Origin: an uncultured Oscillospiraceae bacterium
GTDB lineage: Bacteria; Bacillota; Clostridia; Oscillospirales; Ruminococcaceae
NCBI GenBank assembly: GCA_934444765.1
Contig: CAKSDC010000006.1
Coordinates: 1 to 64,000, forward strand
Length of the DNA stretch: 64,000 nucleotides
Direction of reading: 5' to 3'
Below the pieces are notes generated by a model, which was given only the letters and a program-made list of their open reading frames with translations, did no database searches and was not told where the DNA came from. Positions 33,688 to 42,517 of this stretch are shown here, in pieces. Position numbers and translations under genes: made by a program. Every line of letters begins with the position of its first letter. Within the stretch, counting starts at the first letter, position 1.

Positions 33688-34335
33688 TTAAGCAAATATT
33701 AGGTCTATATATCCAGTTAAGAAGTTCATAATACTAAACATACCACTTCTTAAAAAAGATAAAAAGTTATCGAATATTCCAGAGTTCATAACTAATATTA
33801 AGCCTATAAAGATGTACCTTTCATAACGCATAATATTGAAGTAAGTGCGTTCATCTAAGAATACACTAAATACTCTTGAACCGTCTAAAGGTGGTATAGG
33901 TAGTAGGTTGAATATCGCTAAGCCTATGTTTAATACTACTACATAGTATAGTATCAACTCAACATACGCTATATTGGTAGAAGCACCTACTGAATAGTAT
34001 AACACTTTGTATAGTATCATGCCAATATAAGCCATTAGTAGATTGGATACTGGTCCAGCTAAAGCCGTTAAAGCCATACCAGTCTTACGACTTACTTTTG
34101 TAAAGTTATTCGGATTTATAGGTACTGGCTTAGCCCAACCTATACCTGCGAATACCATAAGAATAGTACCAAATAGGTCTAAGTGTGCAAATGGATTGAT
34201 AGTCAATCTACCTGAATACTTTGCAGTATTATCACCTAACTTATACGCCACGTAGCCATGTGCAAATTCATGAATTGGGAAAGCAGTAAACAACACTATA
34301 ACGTGCATTAATAGTACGAATGCCTTATCACTCAT
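33688..34335 (-). CDS. Site-2 protease family (M50) membrane metalloprotease, YwhC-like
   Basis: The 215-residue integral membrane protein has the zinc motif HEFAH near residue 22, the GWAKPVPINPNNF loop and the second motif NLLPIPPLDGSR, the NPDG-equivalent Asp. There are about five or six membrane helices. The small group without PDZ domains is often next to scpA in Firmicutes. The substrate is unknown. ATG follows AAAGGAG. It is first in the scpA-scpB-DUF2953-ytfJ-dacF-rluB operon. Confidence 0.9.
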   Translation of the reverse strand: MSDKAFVLLMHVIVLFTAFPIHEFAHGYVAYKLGDNTAKYSGRLTINPFAHLDLFGTILMVFAGIGWAKPVPINPNNFTKVSRKTGMALTALAGPVSNLLMAYIGMILYKVLYYSVGASTNIAYVELILYYVVVLNIGLAIFNLLPIPPLDGSRVFSVFLDERTYFNIMRYERYIFIGLILVMNSGIFDNFLSFLRSGMFSIMNFLTGYIDLIFA

Positions 34336-34431
34336 AAAAAAACTCCTTTACTATAATAATATGGTTATCTTATAATTGTAACCTAAAACCCCGAAAATTG
34401 CAAGAAGTTTTTTGTTACGTATTATAGTATC

Positions 34432-34464
34432 AAAAAAGAGCTACTATATACTTATAATAGCTCT
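34432..34464 (-). terminator. Terminator after the dehydratase-related gene
   Basis: The minus-strand arms AGAGCTATTATA and TATAGTAGCTCT (one G-U) are followed by six T. It lies 14 bases after the stop codon at 34478. Confidence 0.82.
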
Positions 34465-34477
34465 TAACGAATAGCCT

Positions 34478-35719
34478 CTATACTGCCTGATAGTTGGCAT
34501 TAGATAGCATTAGTTTAATTCTGTTTTCTTGGTTTACCTTAGTAGCACCTGGGTCATAGTCTATAGGCACTATGTTCGCATTAGGATATATACTTTTAAT
34601 CTTTCTAACCATTCCCTTGCCTACTACGTGATTAGGTAAACATCCAAACGGTTGACAGCACACTATATTGTTATAGCCACTTTCGATAAGTTCCATCATT
34701 TCAGCGACTAACATCCAACCTTCGCCCATCTTATTACCGTAACCTATAACGCCTTTTACTAAACTTCTGGTGTGTTCGTATGAAGTAGGAGGTAAAAAGC
34801 AGTCGTACTGTTTAACTATATCTATTACGGTATTATGAACCTTTTCAACATAGTTGAATAACATAGTAGCTATACCTTTTTTAAGTTTGCTACCGTCGTA
34901 TAAGTCCACGTCATCACGACGGTTATCTATTTTAAATAGTATAAATGGAATTAGTCCAGGAAGGTTTACTTCGCAACCCTGTTCAAACAGAAACTGTTCA
35001 AGGTTGTTATTAGCAAGTTTAGAGTACTTAGCGTATATTTCGCCTACTATACCAACCTTAGTCTTATGAACCGACTTATCCACTTTAACTTTAGAGAAGT
35101 CTTCAGTAATGTTTTTAATGTTGTCTTTTAGGTCTTTATTGGAAAGTCCTCTACCGACCTTTAGTTGATTAGTTATTTCAACAACCCATTTGTCTATTAC
35201 GGCACGACAAGAACCCTTTTCTACTTCGTAAGGTTTAGTCTGATTATCCAATAGCATCATAACGTCGCCATAGGCTAAAGACATCATAGCTTGCATAATC
35301 ATAGGGATAGTAAAAGTAAAACCGCTATTTTTTTCCAAACCTGACAGGTTCAATGAGATTACTGGCACTTGTGAATAGTTACACTTTTCTAAAGCCTTTC
35401 TAAGTAAGTGAATATAGTTAGAGGCTCTACAACCGCCACCCGTTTGAGGGACTATTAAAGCGGTTTTGTTTACATCATACTTACCACTATTTAAGGCATC
35501 TATTAGTTGACCTATTACTAATAGTGCAGGATAGCAAGTATCATTGTGAACGTGTTCCAAACCTGCATTTACTACGTTAGGACCTTCATTAGTCAATAGT
35601 TCTACCTTATATCCGTGAATTAAAAATACGTGTTTTAATATTTCAAAGTGAATACCTAACATATTAGGAATTAATATGGTATAGTCTTTCTTCATTTCCT
35701 TAGTAAATTCTACTCTCAA
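34478..35719 (-). CDS. 2-hydroxyacyl-CoA dehydratase-related Fe-S protein (COG3581 type)
   Basis: The protein of about 413 residues matches the last third of the large acyl-CoA dehydratase activase-related proteins. It shows NDTCYPALLVIGQ, GGGCRASNYIHLL and CCQPFGCLPNH, whose cysteines resemble the [4Fe-4S] ligands of HgdB-type subunits. The activase half (ASKHA ATPase) normally fused to or beside it is absent here, so the partner must be encoded elsewhere. I prefer TTG 35719 after AAAGGAAG over ATG 35749. The reaction is unknown. Confidence 0.75.
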   Translation of the reverse strand: MRVEFTKEMKKDYTILIPNMLGIHFEILKHVFLIHGYKVELLTNEGPNVVNAGLEHVHNDTCYPALLVIGQLIDALNSGKYDVNKTALIVPQTGGGCRASNYIHLLRKALEKCNYSQVPVISLNLSGLEKNSGFTFTIPMIMQAMMSLAYGDVMMLLDNQTKPYEVEKGSCRAVIDKWVVEITNQLKVGRGLSNKDLKDNIKNITEDFSKVKVDKSVHKTKVGIVGEIYAKYSKLANNNLEQFLFEQGCEVNLPGLIPFILFKIDNRRDDVDLYDGSKLKKGIATMLFNYVEKVHNTVIDIVKQYDCFLPPTSYEHTRSLVKGVIGYGNKMGEGWMLVAEMMELIESGYNNIVCCQPFGCLPNHVVGKGMVRKIKSIYPNANIVPIDYDPGATKVNQENRIKLMLSNANYQAV

Positions 35720-35769
35720 GATACCAACTTCCTTTCTACTACTAAACATATATCAAAGCGTATGCTACT

Positions 35770-35797
35770 ATTATAACACATCTACTAAAAAAGTCAA
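35770..35797 (-). promoter_or_regulatory. Promoter for the dehydratase-related gene
   Basis: On the minus strand, TTGACT, 16 bases and TATAAT are divergent from the ClC promoter, with 27 bases between them. Confidence 0.72.
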
Positions 35798-35824
35798 ATA
35801 CAAGTTTTGCTTATAGCCTCACGT

Positions 35825-35853
35825 TTGACAAACCATAATAAAGGTATTATAAT
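35825..35853 (+). promoter_or_regulatory. Promoter for the ClC channel gene
   Basis: TTGACA (35825-35830), 17 bases and TATAAT (35848-35853) are a perfect consensus. They lie downstream of an in-frame alternative start, which shows that translation begins at 35876. Confidence 0.88.
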
Positions 35854-35875
35854 CTATCTTGAGGTGGTTTTAAAC

Positions 35876-37147
35876 ATGAATAAGTATATATATCATTGGT
35901 ATAAGGAACTTAAAAGAATACATATTCCAGCTATAAAGTCGTTCTTTAAGTGGACCTTAATATCTATAATGATAGGCGTAGTAGTAGGTTTGGTAGGAGT
36001 AGCTTTTAATAAGAGTATTCAAGGGGTAACAGACTTTAGAGAAAAATATCCCATACTAATATACTTTATGGCTATAGGGGGTGTATTGATAACTTTAATA
36101 TATCAGTTAATGGGATTGCCACACGATAGAGGCACTAACATGGTACTAATGGCAGTCAGAGACGGTAAAAACTTAAACTTAAAAAATATGGTGTGTATCT
36201 TTTCAGGAAGTGTTATCACTCACTTGTTTGGTGGTTCTTCTGGTAGAGAAGGTGCTGGTTTACAGATAGGCGGAAGTATCGCTTCAAGTATAGGTTCTGC
36301 TATGAAGATGAACCAATCAGACGTTAGAATTATTACCATGTGTGGTATGAGTGCAGGGTTTTCAGCACTGTTTGGAACGCCTGTAACTGCTGGGTTCTTT
36401 GCTATGGAAGTTATAAGTGTAGGAATACTACACTATTCAGCGATAGTTCCGTGTATGGTAGCCTCGGTAGTGAGTACTATGGTATCCAACTATTTGGGTG
36501 GAGAGAACGTATTCTATAATATAGTAGTTCCAAACTTGAACGCAGTATCCATACTACAGACTATAGTATTGGCTTTCTTATGTGCATTTATTAGTATACT
36601 GTTCTGTTTAGCTATGCACTTAGCCTTAGAACTATATCGAAAGTATTTAGTGAACCACTATGCAAGAGCCATAGTAGGTGGTGTACTAATTAGTATACTA
36701 ACCTTTTTAGTAGGAACTTACGACTTCAACGGTACTGGTATGAACGTAATAGATAGAGCTTTTACTCAGCAAGTACCGTTCCATATGTTTATAGTAAAGA
36801 TACTATTTACAGCTATCACGCTATGTGCAGGCTACAAGGGAGGCGAAATAGTTCCGTCGTTATATGTAGGTGCTACTTTTGGAAGTTTTTTTGGTACGTT
36901 AATAGGAATGGATACTTCTTTTGGTGCAAGCATAGGAATGATAGCCCTATTCTGTGGAGTTACTAACTGTCCATTAACTTCCATGTTTCTATCGGTGGAA
37001 ATATTCGGTGCTAAAGGATTAGTCTACTTTGGAATAGCGTGTGCGGTATCTTACCTACTATCGGGATATACTGGCTTATACAATGCACAAAAGATAGTGT
37101 ACTCTAAAACGCTTACAAAGTATATAGACCGCAAAGCTAATCAATAA
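35876..37147 (+). CDS. ClC-family chloride channel / H+ antiporter
   Basis: The protein of about 423 residues has ten or more membrane helices and the ClC selectivity motifs: GGSSGREGAG, which contains the gating Glu, and GTPVTAGFFAMEV, then YKGGEIVPSLYVGATFG. The gating Glu and lack of a CBS or TrkA domain suggest a simple antiporter-type ClC, possibly for chloride or fluoride; the fluoride CLC-F signature was not seen. ATG 35876 follows GAGGTGG. It ends at a hairpin before the ECF sigma gene. Confidence 0.9.
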   Translation: MNKYIYHWYKELKRIHIPAIKSFFKWTLISIMIGVVVGLVGVAFNKSIQGVTDFREKYPILIYFMAIGGVLITLIYQLMGLPHDRGTNMVLMAVRDGKNLNLKNMVCIFSGSVITHLFGGSSGREGAGLQIGGSIASSIGSAMKMNQSDVRIITMCGMSAGFSALFGTPVTAGFFAMEVISVGILHYSAIVPCMVASVVSTMVSNYLGGENVFYNIVVPNLNAVSILQTIVLAFLCAFISILFCLAMHLALELYRKYLVNHYARAIVGGVLISILTFLVGTYDFNGTGMNVIDRAFTQQVPFHMFIVKILFTAITLCAGYKGGEIVPSLYVGATFGSFFGTLIGMDTSFGASIGMIALFCGVTNCPLTSMFLSVEIFGAKGLVYFGIACAVSYLLSGYTGLYNAQKIVYSKTLTKYIDRKANQ

Positions 37148-37171
37148 CTATATATTAATACTACTACTAAC

Positions 37172-37205
37172 TTAGAGGTTCTTTTTGTCACAAAAGAGCC
37201 TCTAA
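37172..37205. terminator. Hairpin after the ClC gene
   Basis: The arms TTAGAGGTTCTTTT and AAAAGAGCCTCTAA pair with one G-U and a small loop. A/T-runs follow. It separates the ClC gene from the ECF sigma operon. Confidence 0.7.
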
Positions 37206-37274
37206 AAAAATTTTTTAGTACGTGTGACTTTTTGGCGACTAAGTGTGTATCTATTATGAAAGGAGTTAAAAACC

Positions 37275-37784
37275 ATGGACAACACACTCTTTGAAGAAAA
37301 GTATTCGCTATATAGCAACCTAATATTCAAACTCTCTATGACATACTTAGCTAACAAATCAGATGCCGAAGACGTTACACAAGAAGTATTCATTAAACTG
37401 TTTACCAACAAAACACCGTTCGATACCTTAGAACACGAAAAATACTGGATTATAAGAGTTACCATTAATGCTTGTAAAAATCATTTACGAACTTTTTGGA
37501 ATAAAAATACTACTTCTTTAGAAGATAATTTAGAAGAAGTTGAAAAAAATACTGAAGATGACTACTCATACATACAAGAGTTACTATTTAGTCTAAACGA
37601 AAAATATAGGGTGGTTTTATACTTATACTACTACGAAGGCTACTCTATTGAGGAAATAGCTAAAATATTAAAGATAACACAGTCAGGAGTAAAGATGCGT
37701 CTTAAAAGGGGCAGAGAAAAGTTAAAACTCGATTTGGAGGCGGAAGATTATGAAAAAAAAAGAATATATTCATATGATAGATAG
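37275..37784 (+). CDS. ECF-type RNA polymerase sigma factor
   Basis: The 169-residue protein has sigma region 2 (about 10-75; DAEDVTQEVFIKLF) and region 4 (about 105-155; EKYRVVLYLYYYEGYSIEEIAKIL, SGVKMRLKRGREKL). It overlaps the next gene, a membrane protein, by 35 bases, the usual sigma/anti-sigma arrangement. Upstream lies GTGACTTTTT...TGTATC (about 37222-37252), a possible autoregulated ECF promoter. ATG follows GAAAGGAG. The regulon is unknown. Confidence 0.92.
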   Translation: MDNTLFEEKYSLYSNLIFKLSMTYLANKSDAEDVTQEVFIKLFTNKTPFDTLEHEKYWIIRVTINACKNHLRTFWNKNTTSLEDNLEEVEKNTEDDYSYIQELLFSLNEKYRVVLYLYYYEGYSIEEIAKILKITQSGVKMRLKRGREKLKLDLEAEDYEKKRIYSYDR

Positions 37785-39384
37785 TTTTGAATTAGACCCA
37801 AACTTTAAGTATCGTTTACAAAGAAAGGTAGATTTTGAAATGAGTAAAAATACTAATAATAAAAAATCTTTTAAAAGTAGAAAAGTGGCTATCTTCTCGG
37901 CTTGCTTAGTAGCCGTATTAGGTGTATCTGTAGTAGCTATGCCAGTAATGGCAGATAACATTCCTATACTACAAAGTCTTCTAAACAAGATAGAACAGAG
38001 AAATCAAGCCAACCCTACTAAAGACTATTCTCAAGAAGTACAAGTTACTACACAAGCAGAAACTCAAACCGCAGTAGCTACTCAAGACGATACCGACTAT
38101 ATGTCCGTATACGTAGATAGTTACTATTGTGACGGTTCTAACCTATACATCACCTATGGTATACAGTCCAATGACGAACTACTATCTAAGTGCAACTGTA
38201 TAACTGGTCCTCTCGATATCAAGATTAACGGTCAAACCTTAGACAACGACACAAAGTCTACTGAACTATACACTGCAAGTAGCGATGAACTTGGTCTATT
38301 CGTAGGCAAGATTAACGTAGACGTTTCTAATATCGAAGATATTGACGGTGCAGATATAGACCTATCTTTTAGTGTAGACTGTGCTTTTGATAGCATTCAC
38401 TACGACTATGATTACGATAGTCTACGCTATACTAACTTCCGTTTAGATACCTTTAATGACGACGGTTCTCCTAACGAATACGCTGAAAAGTATCTAAATC
38501 AGTCCGTATCTACTGACTTTAAACTATCTATAACCGATACTTCACAGAATAAAACCTATCCAGTAAATCAAACTCAAGGCGGAGTTACTATAAACAGTAT
38601 AACCGTATCCCCTGCTAATACTAAATTAGATGCAGACTTCTCTTCCAGTGACAGTTCATACATGGTTAGACTATTCGATAGCACGGGTACAGAACTACTC
38701 TTGAGCGACAACAACGTCTATTCAACCCCTATGAAGGACGCTACTTCTATAACTATCGGTCTATACGATAACTCACAAGCTGAACCAGTATACTCCTTTG
38801 AAGTGCCTATCGACCGTGGTTACGCTATAGATATAGACGATTACGGCTATGTGGACGTAGAACCTATATATAACCCTCCTATGGAAGAAGTAACTAAGAA
38901 TATCAAGTCTATACTTGAAGAAAAGTATAAGGATGTTCCTATGTATCAAGACGTTTCTTCAAACTTAACAGATACCATAAACGTTAAGATAGACAACTAC
39001 ACTATCACCGACAGTTTAGACGGCTTAGAACTCGATAGCGAACTAACTAACGAATTTGACTACAGACACATAAACCAAAACGGTGAATTAGAAGACGGCT
39101 ACAAGGCTATAGTATTAGAGGCTACCGTTACTAATCTATTAGATACTTCTCAAGAATTTTGCAAGGCATTCTATTTAAGTTCTTATATGGATAACTTCTA
39201 TTTTGAACCTGTAGCTTTCGACAAGTACGACGGTTATAACCACTCAGCATATATGACCACTTTACAACCTAACGAAACTAAGACTATTAAAATAGGTTAC
39301 GTAGTATCAGATGAGGCTTTAGAACTTCCTATACTAATAAGTTCAGACTATAGCGAAAACGCTTCACAAGTTAGACTACAATAG
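37750..39384 (+). CDS. Membrane-anchored DUF4179-type protein, probable anti-sigma factor
   Basis: The 544-residue protein has a cytoplasmic N terminus of about 40 residues, one transmembrane helix (about 47-68), a Gln/Thr linker and a large extracytoplasmic region of about 430 residues that looks beta-rich, acidic and Tyr-rich. The membrane topology and its 35-base overlap with an ECF sigma gene make it a likely sigma regulator and sensor, as in DUF4179 pairs. No catalytic motif is seen. The ATG lies inside the sigma gene after TTGGAGGCGG. Confidence 0.82.
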   Translation: MKKKEYIHMIDSFELDPNFKYRLQRKVDFEMSKNTNNKKSFKSRKVAIFSACLVAVLGVSVVAMPVMADNIPILQSLLNKIEQRNQANPTKDYSQEVQVTTQAETQTAVATQDDTDYMSVYVDSYYCDGSNLYITYGIQSNDELLSKCNCITGPLDIKINGQTLDNDTKSTELYTASSDELGLFVGKINVDVSNIEDIDGADIDLSFSVDCAFDSIHYDYDYDSLRYTNFRLDTFNDDGSPNEYAEKYLNQSVSTDFKLSITDTSQNKTYPVNQTQGGVTINSITVSPANTKLDADFSSSDSSYMVRLFDSTGTELLLSDNNVYSTPMKDATSITIGLYDNSQAEPVYSFEVPIDRGYAIDIDDYGYVDVEPIYNPPMEEVTKNIKSILEEKYKDVPMYQDVSSNLTDTINVKIDNYTITDSLDGLELDSELTNEFDYRHINQNGELEDGYKAIVLEATVTNLLDTSQEFCKAFYLSSYMDNFYFEPVAFDKYDGYNHSAYMTTLQPNETKTIKIGYVVSDEALELPILISSDYSENASQVRLQ

Positions 39385-39420
39385 TATGAATACTACCATA
39401 TTCCATATATATAACGACTA

Positions 39421-39451
39421 TAGAGCGTACTCCCATTTAGAGTACGCTCTA
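39421..39451. terminator. Bidirectional terminator between DUF4179 gene and transketolase
   Basis: The perfect arms TAGAGCGTACTC and GAGTACGCTCTA enclose a 7-base loop. It lies between convergent genes. Confidence 0.78.
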
Positions 39452-39476
39452 TTACTGTATATAGTATTAGTAACTA

Positions 39477-40427
39477 CTACTTTAGCTTTTCGATAGCGGA
39501 CTTAGTAGTATTATATATGTTCTCAGCAGATAGACCAAACTCTTTTAATAGGTCTACGGCTGGACCACTATGACCAAATACATCGTTTACGCCTATCTTG
39601 ATAACTGGTACTGGACAGCTTTCTGTTACCACTTCAGCGACTGCAGAACCTAAACCACCTATAACAGAATGTTCTTCAGCAGTTACTATTAGACCAGTTT
39701 CTTCAGCACACTTAGAGATAAGTTCTTTATCTATAGGCTTTATAGTGTGAATGTTTACTACTCTTGCATTGATACCGTCAGCCTTTAGCATTTCGTGAGC
39801 TTGTAGAGCCTCGTTTACCATTAGACCAGTAGCTACTATAGTAACGTCGTTACCTTGTTTAAGAGTTACACCCTTACCGAGTTCAAACTTGTAAGTATCT
39901 TTATCGTTTATTACTGGAACGGCTAATCTACCAAAACGCATATATACTGGACCGTTATGGAGTATAGCACTTTCTACAGCCTGTTTAGCCTCTACGTCGT
40001 CGGAAGGGTTGATAATAGTCATACCAGGGATAGTTCTCATTAGAGCAATATCTTCGTTACATTGGTGAGTAGCACCGTCTTCACCTACGGAAATACCAGC
40101 ATGAGTAGCACCTATTTTAACGTTTATGTGTGGATATCCTATAGTATTTCTAACTATTTCGTAAGCACGACCAGCAGCAAACATAGCAAAAGTACTTGCA
40201 AAAGGTATCATACCAGATACTGCAAGACCGCCAGCTACACCCATCATGTTAGCTTCGGCAATACCGCAATCGAAAAATCTGTTAGGATACTTCTTTTTAA
40301 ATATACCAGTCTTAGTAGCAGCAGCAAGGTCAGCGTCTAATACTACTAAGTTAGGATACTTTTCAGCGAGTTCAGTTAAAGCCTCACCATAGCTTTCACG
40401 AGTAGCCTTTTTAATAATTTCGGACAT
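39477..40427 (-). CDS. Transketolase, C-terminal subunit
   Basis: The 316-residue protein corresponds to the pyrimidine-binding and C-terminal domains of transketolase: DADLAAATKTG, FDCGIAEANMMGVAGGLA (containing the catalytic Glu), THAGISVGEDGATHQ and the final transketolase C domain (VTAEEHSVIGGLGSAVAE). Split transketolases of this type pair with an N-terminal subunit, encoded six bases upstream. Together they serve the non-oxidative pentose phosphate pathway. Confidence 0.94.
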   Translation of the reverse strand: MSEIIKKATRESYGEALTELAEKYPNLVVLDADLAAATKTGIFKKKYPNRFFDCGIAEANMMGVAGGLAVSGMIPFASTFAMFAAGRAYEIVRNTIGYPHINVKIGATHAGISVGEDGATHQCNEDIALMRTIPGMTIINPSDDVEAKQAVESAILHNGPVYMRFGRLAVPVINDKDTYKFELGKGVTLKQGNDVTIVATGLMVNEALQAHEMLKADGINARVVNIHTIKPIDKELISKCAEETGLIVTAEEHSVIGGLGSAVAEVVTESCPVPVIKIGVNDVFGHSGPAVDLLKEFGLSAENIYNTTKSAIEKLK

Positions 40428-40433
40428 AATATA

Positions 40434-41276
40434 TTAACCCTCCAATGCTTGTAATTGAGCGTTTAGCTCTGCCATAGCCTTATCGTACTCTTCCTTGTTA
40501 GGAGCTTTACCGTGCCAGCCTACTTGATTTTCCATAAACGAAACGCCTTTACCCTTAACACTCTTTTGTACTATAACTACAGGCTTACCTACTATGGTTT
40601 CTGCCTCATCGAAAGCACTTTCTATGCTGTCAAAGTCGTGAGCGTCCATAGTTATAACGTGCCAACCGAAGGCTTCAAACTTATCGGTAATAGGTTCAGG
40701 GGACATAACTTCGGTAATTTTACCGTCTATCTGTAGACCGTTGTTGTCTACTATAGCTATTAAGTTATCTAACTTGTAGTGGCTTGCAAACATACTTGCT
40801 TCCCAAACTTGACCTTCTTCTATTTCACCGTCGCCTAATATGGTGTACACTTTATAAGAAGCCTCATTTAGTTTACCAGCTAAAGCCATACCGCAAGCTA
40901 CTGATATACCTTGTCCAAGAGAACCACTGCTCATATCCACACCAGGTGTATGAATACATGGGTGACCTTGTAACATAGCACCTATATGTCTTAAAGACTT
41001 TAACTCTTCCATAGGGAAAAATCCTCTTAAAGCTAAGGCTGAGTATAGTGCAGGTGCAGTATGTCCTTTAGATAGTACTAATCTATCTCTATCTTCCATT
41101 TCAGGATTTTTAGGGTCTACGTGCATTTTAGCAAAGTATAGATAGGTTAGTAAGTCGGAAATCGAAAGAGAACCGCCTGGGTGTCCAGACTTTGCATTGT
41201 AAGTACCTTCGATAACGCCCATTCTAACCTTACAGGCAGTAGCCTGTAACTTTTTCTTTATGGTTATATCCATCAT
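40434..41276 (-). CDS. Transketolase, N-terminal (thiamine diphosphate) subunit
   Basis: The protein of about 280 residues has the ThDP-binding domain: GHPGGSLSISDLL, SKGHTAPALYSAL, GSLGQGISVACGMAL and the GDGEIEEGQVWEA/NNLIAIVDNNGLQ cofactor motif. I use ATG 41276 or the adjacent ATG at 41273, both after CAAAGGAG; a longer in-frame start has no SD. The C-terminal subunit follows immediately. Confidence 0.94.
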   Translation of the reverse strand: MMDITIKKKLQATACKVRMGVIEGTYNAKSGHPGGSLSISDLLTYLYFAKMHVDPKNPEMEDRDRLVLSKGHTAPALYSALALRGFFPMEELKSLRHIGAMLQGHPCIHTPGVDMSSGSLGQGISVACGMALAGKLNEASYKVYTILGDGEIEEGQVWEASMFASHYKLDNLIAIVDNNGLQIDGKITEVMSPEPITDKFEAFGWHVITMDAHDFDSIESAFDEAETIVGKPVVIVQKSVKGKGVSFMENQVGWHGKAPNKEEYDKAMAELNAQLQALEG

Positions 41277-41340
41277 CAAAAACTCCTTTGTATTGATTTT
41301 TTTAGTATGCACAAAACATAGTCAAAAACATATCAATATA

Positions 41341-41370
41341 ATTATATCATCAAAATAGTGTAGTTGTCAA
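41341..41370 (-). promoter_or_regulatory. Promoter for the transketolase genes
   Basis: On the minus strand, TTGACA, 18 bases and TATAAT lie about 65 bases before the start. Confidence 0.72.
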
Positions 41371-41391
41371 CGATTTTTTAAGTAGTGTATA

Positions 41392-42501
41392 CTATATTGG
41401 AGAACTATTTTCGCCATACATAAAGCCTAATATCTGTGAATATAAATATTCGTCTTGCGAAACTGGTATTGGTTGATAGTTATTAGTACCGCTACCACCG
41501 TATACATAGAACGGTACTATATTTTCGGTAGAATTAACTATCTGTTTAGTGGACTTATTATAAGTAAACTCTTCTTGATATACTATAGTAGCATTTTCGG
41601 GATTTAGATTTCCACCGAATACAAAGTTACCTATAGAATATACTATATGCACTCCATTATAAGTTTCTAACGGTTGCAGTACGTGAGGGTGTCCACCGAC
41701 TATCAAATCCGCTCCATGGTCTACTATTCTATGACAAGCCTCTATCTTCCAACTTTCAGCAGAGTGTACCGCTTCTTCTCCACCATGAAAGAATACTACT
41801 TGAATATCGGTAGTATCATTTAGAGCCTCTATTCTATCTATTATGTTATCGGCATAGTTGCCGTCCCATAAGGAACAGCATACTATACCTATTTTAACTC
41901 CGTCTTTTTCGACTATTACGTCTTTGTCGTCGTTTCCCCACTGAGTATAGTTAGTGTCTTCTATAGCCTTTTGAGTATCCAATTGACCCTGTTCGCCGAA
42001 ATCGTTAGTATGATTATTAGCCAAAGATACCACTTCTACACTGTTATCGGAAAATATCTTAGCGTTTTCGGTTCTACTCTTAAACCAGAATGCAGGTGTA
42101 TAACCCTTATCACGTTCTTGTAGACTGTTATCTGAAAAGACCGTTTCACAATTAGCTATAGTAAAGTCGTCGTTAGAGATATACGGCATAGCACCCTCTA
42201 AAAAGTAAGAGGTACTATTATTTAAGGCATAGTAGTTAAATCGGGAAGTATCTGTATCGTCTCCGTGCTGAGTGCCAAGAGTACAATCCCCTAAGAACGT
42301 CAAATCGATAGTTACGGTTTGATTTTCCATAGTAGTAGTGGTAGCTTGTGTAGTAGCAGAGGTTTCTGTAATAGAAGTAGTGGAGGTAGCACCTTCAATA
42401 GAAGTAGTAGCGACGGTTTCATCGTTAAGACTATCACCACTACAACTACACAGTCCAATTAAAGATACTATTATCGATATCGATAGTAGAGTATGTTTCA
42501 T
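41392..42501 (-). CDS. CapA-family lipoprotein (poly-gamma-glutamate synthesis type)
   Basis: The 369-residue protein has a lipoprotein signal (lipobox region LIGLCSC, about residues 15-21), a Thr/Ser-rich linker (about 28-62) and a CapA metallophosphatase-like domain: LTFLGDCTLG, SLANNHTNDFG, CSLWDGN, FFHGGEE and GGHPHVLQP. The His/Asp/Asn residues match the metal site of the family. It may act on a surface polymer; other cap/pgs genes are absent. ATG follows AAAGGAC. Confidence 0.88.
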   Translation of the reverse strand: MKHTLLSISIIVSLIGLCSCSGDSLNDETVATTSIEGATSTTSITETSATTQATTTTMENQTVTIDLTFLGDCTLGTQHGDDTDTSRFNYYALNNSTSYFLEGAMPYISNDDFTIANCETVFSDNSLQERDKGYTPAFWFKSRTENAKIFSDNSVEVVSLANNHTNDFGEQGQLDTQKAIEDTNYTQWGNDDKDVIVEKDGVKIGIVCCSLWDGNYADNIIDRIEALNDTTDIQVVFFHGGEEAVHSAESWKIEACHRIVDHGADLIVGGHPHVLQPLETYNGVHIVYSIGNFVFGGNLNPENATIVYQEEFTYNKSTKQIVNSTENIVPFYVYGGSGTNNYQPIPVSQDEYLYSQILGFMYGENSSPI

Positions 42502-42517
42502 AATACTTAGTCCTTTC

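Noticed and set aside
35807..35875. Longer ClC reading frame starting at 35807
   Set aside because: The extra 5' part contains the promoter itself, so it cannot be translated from that transcript.
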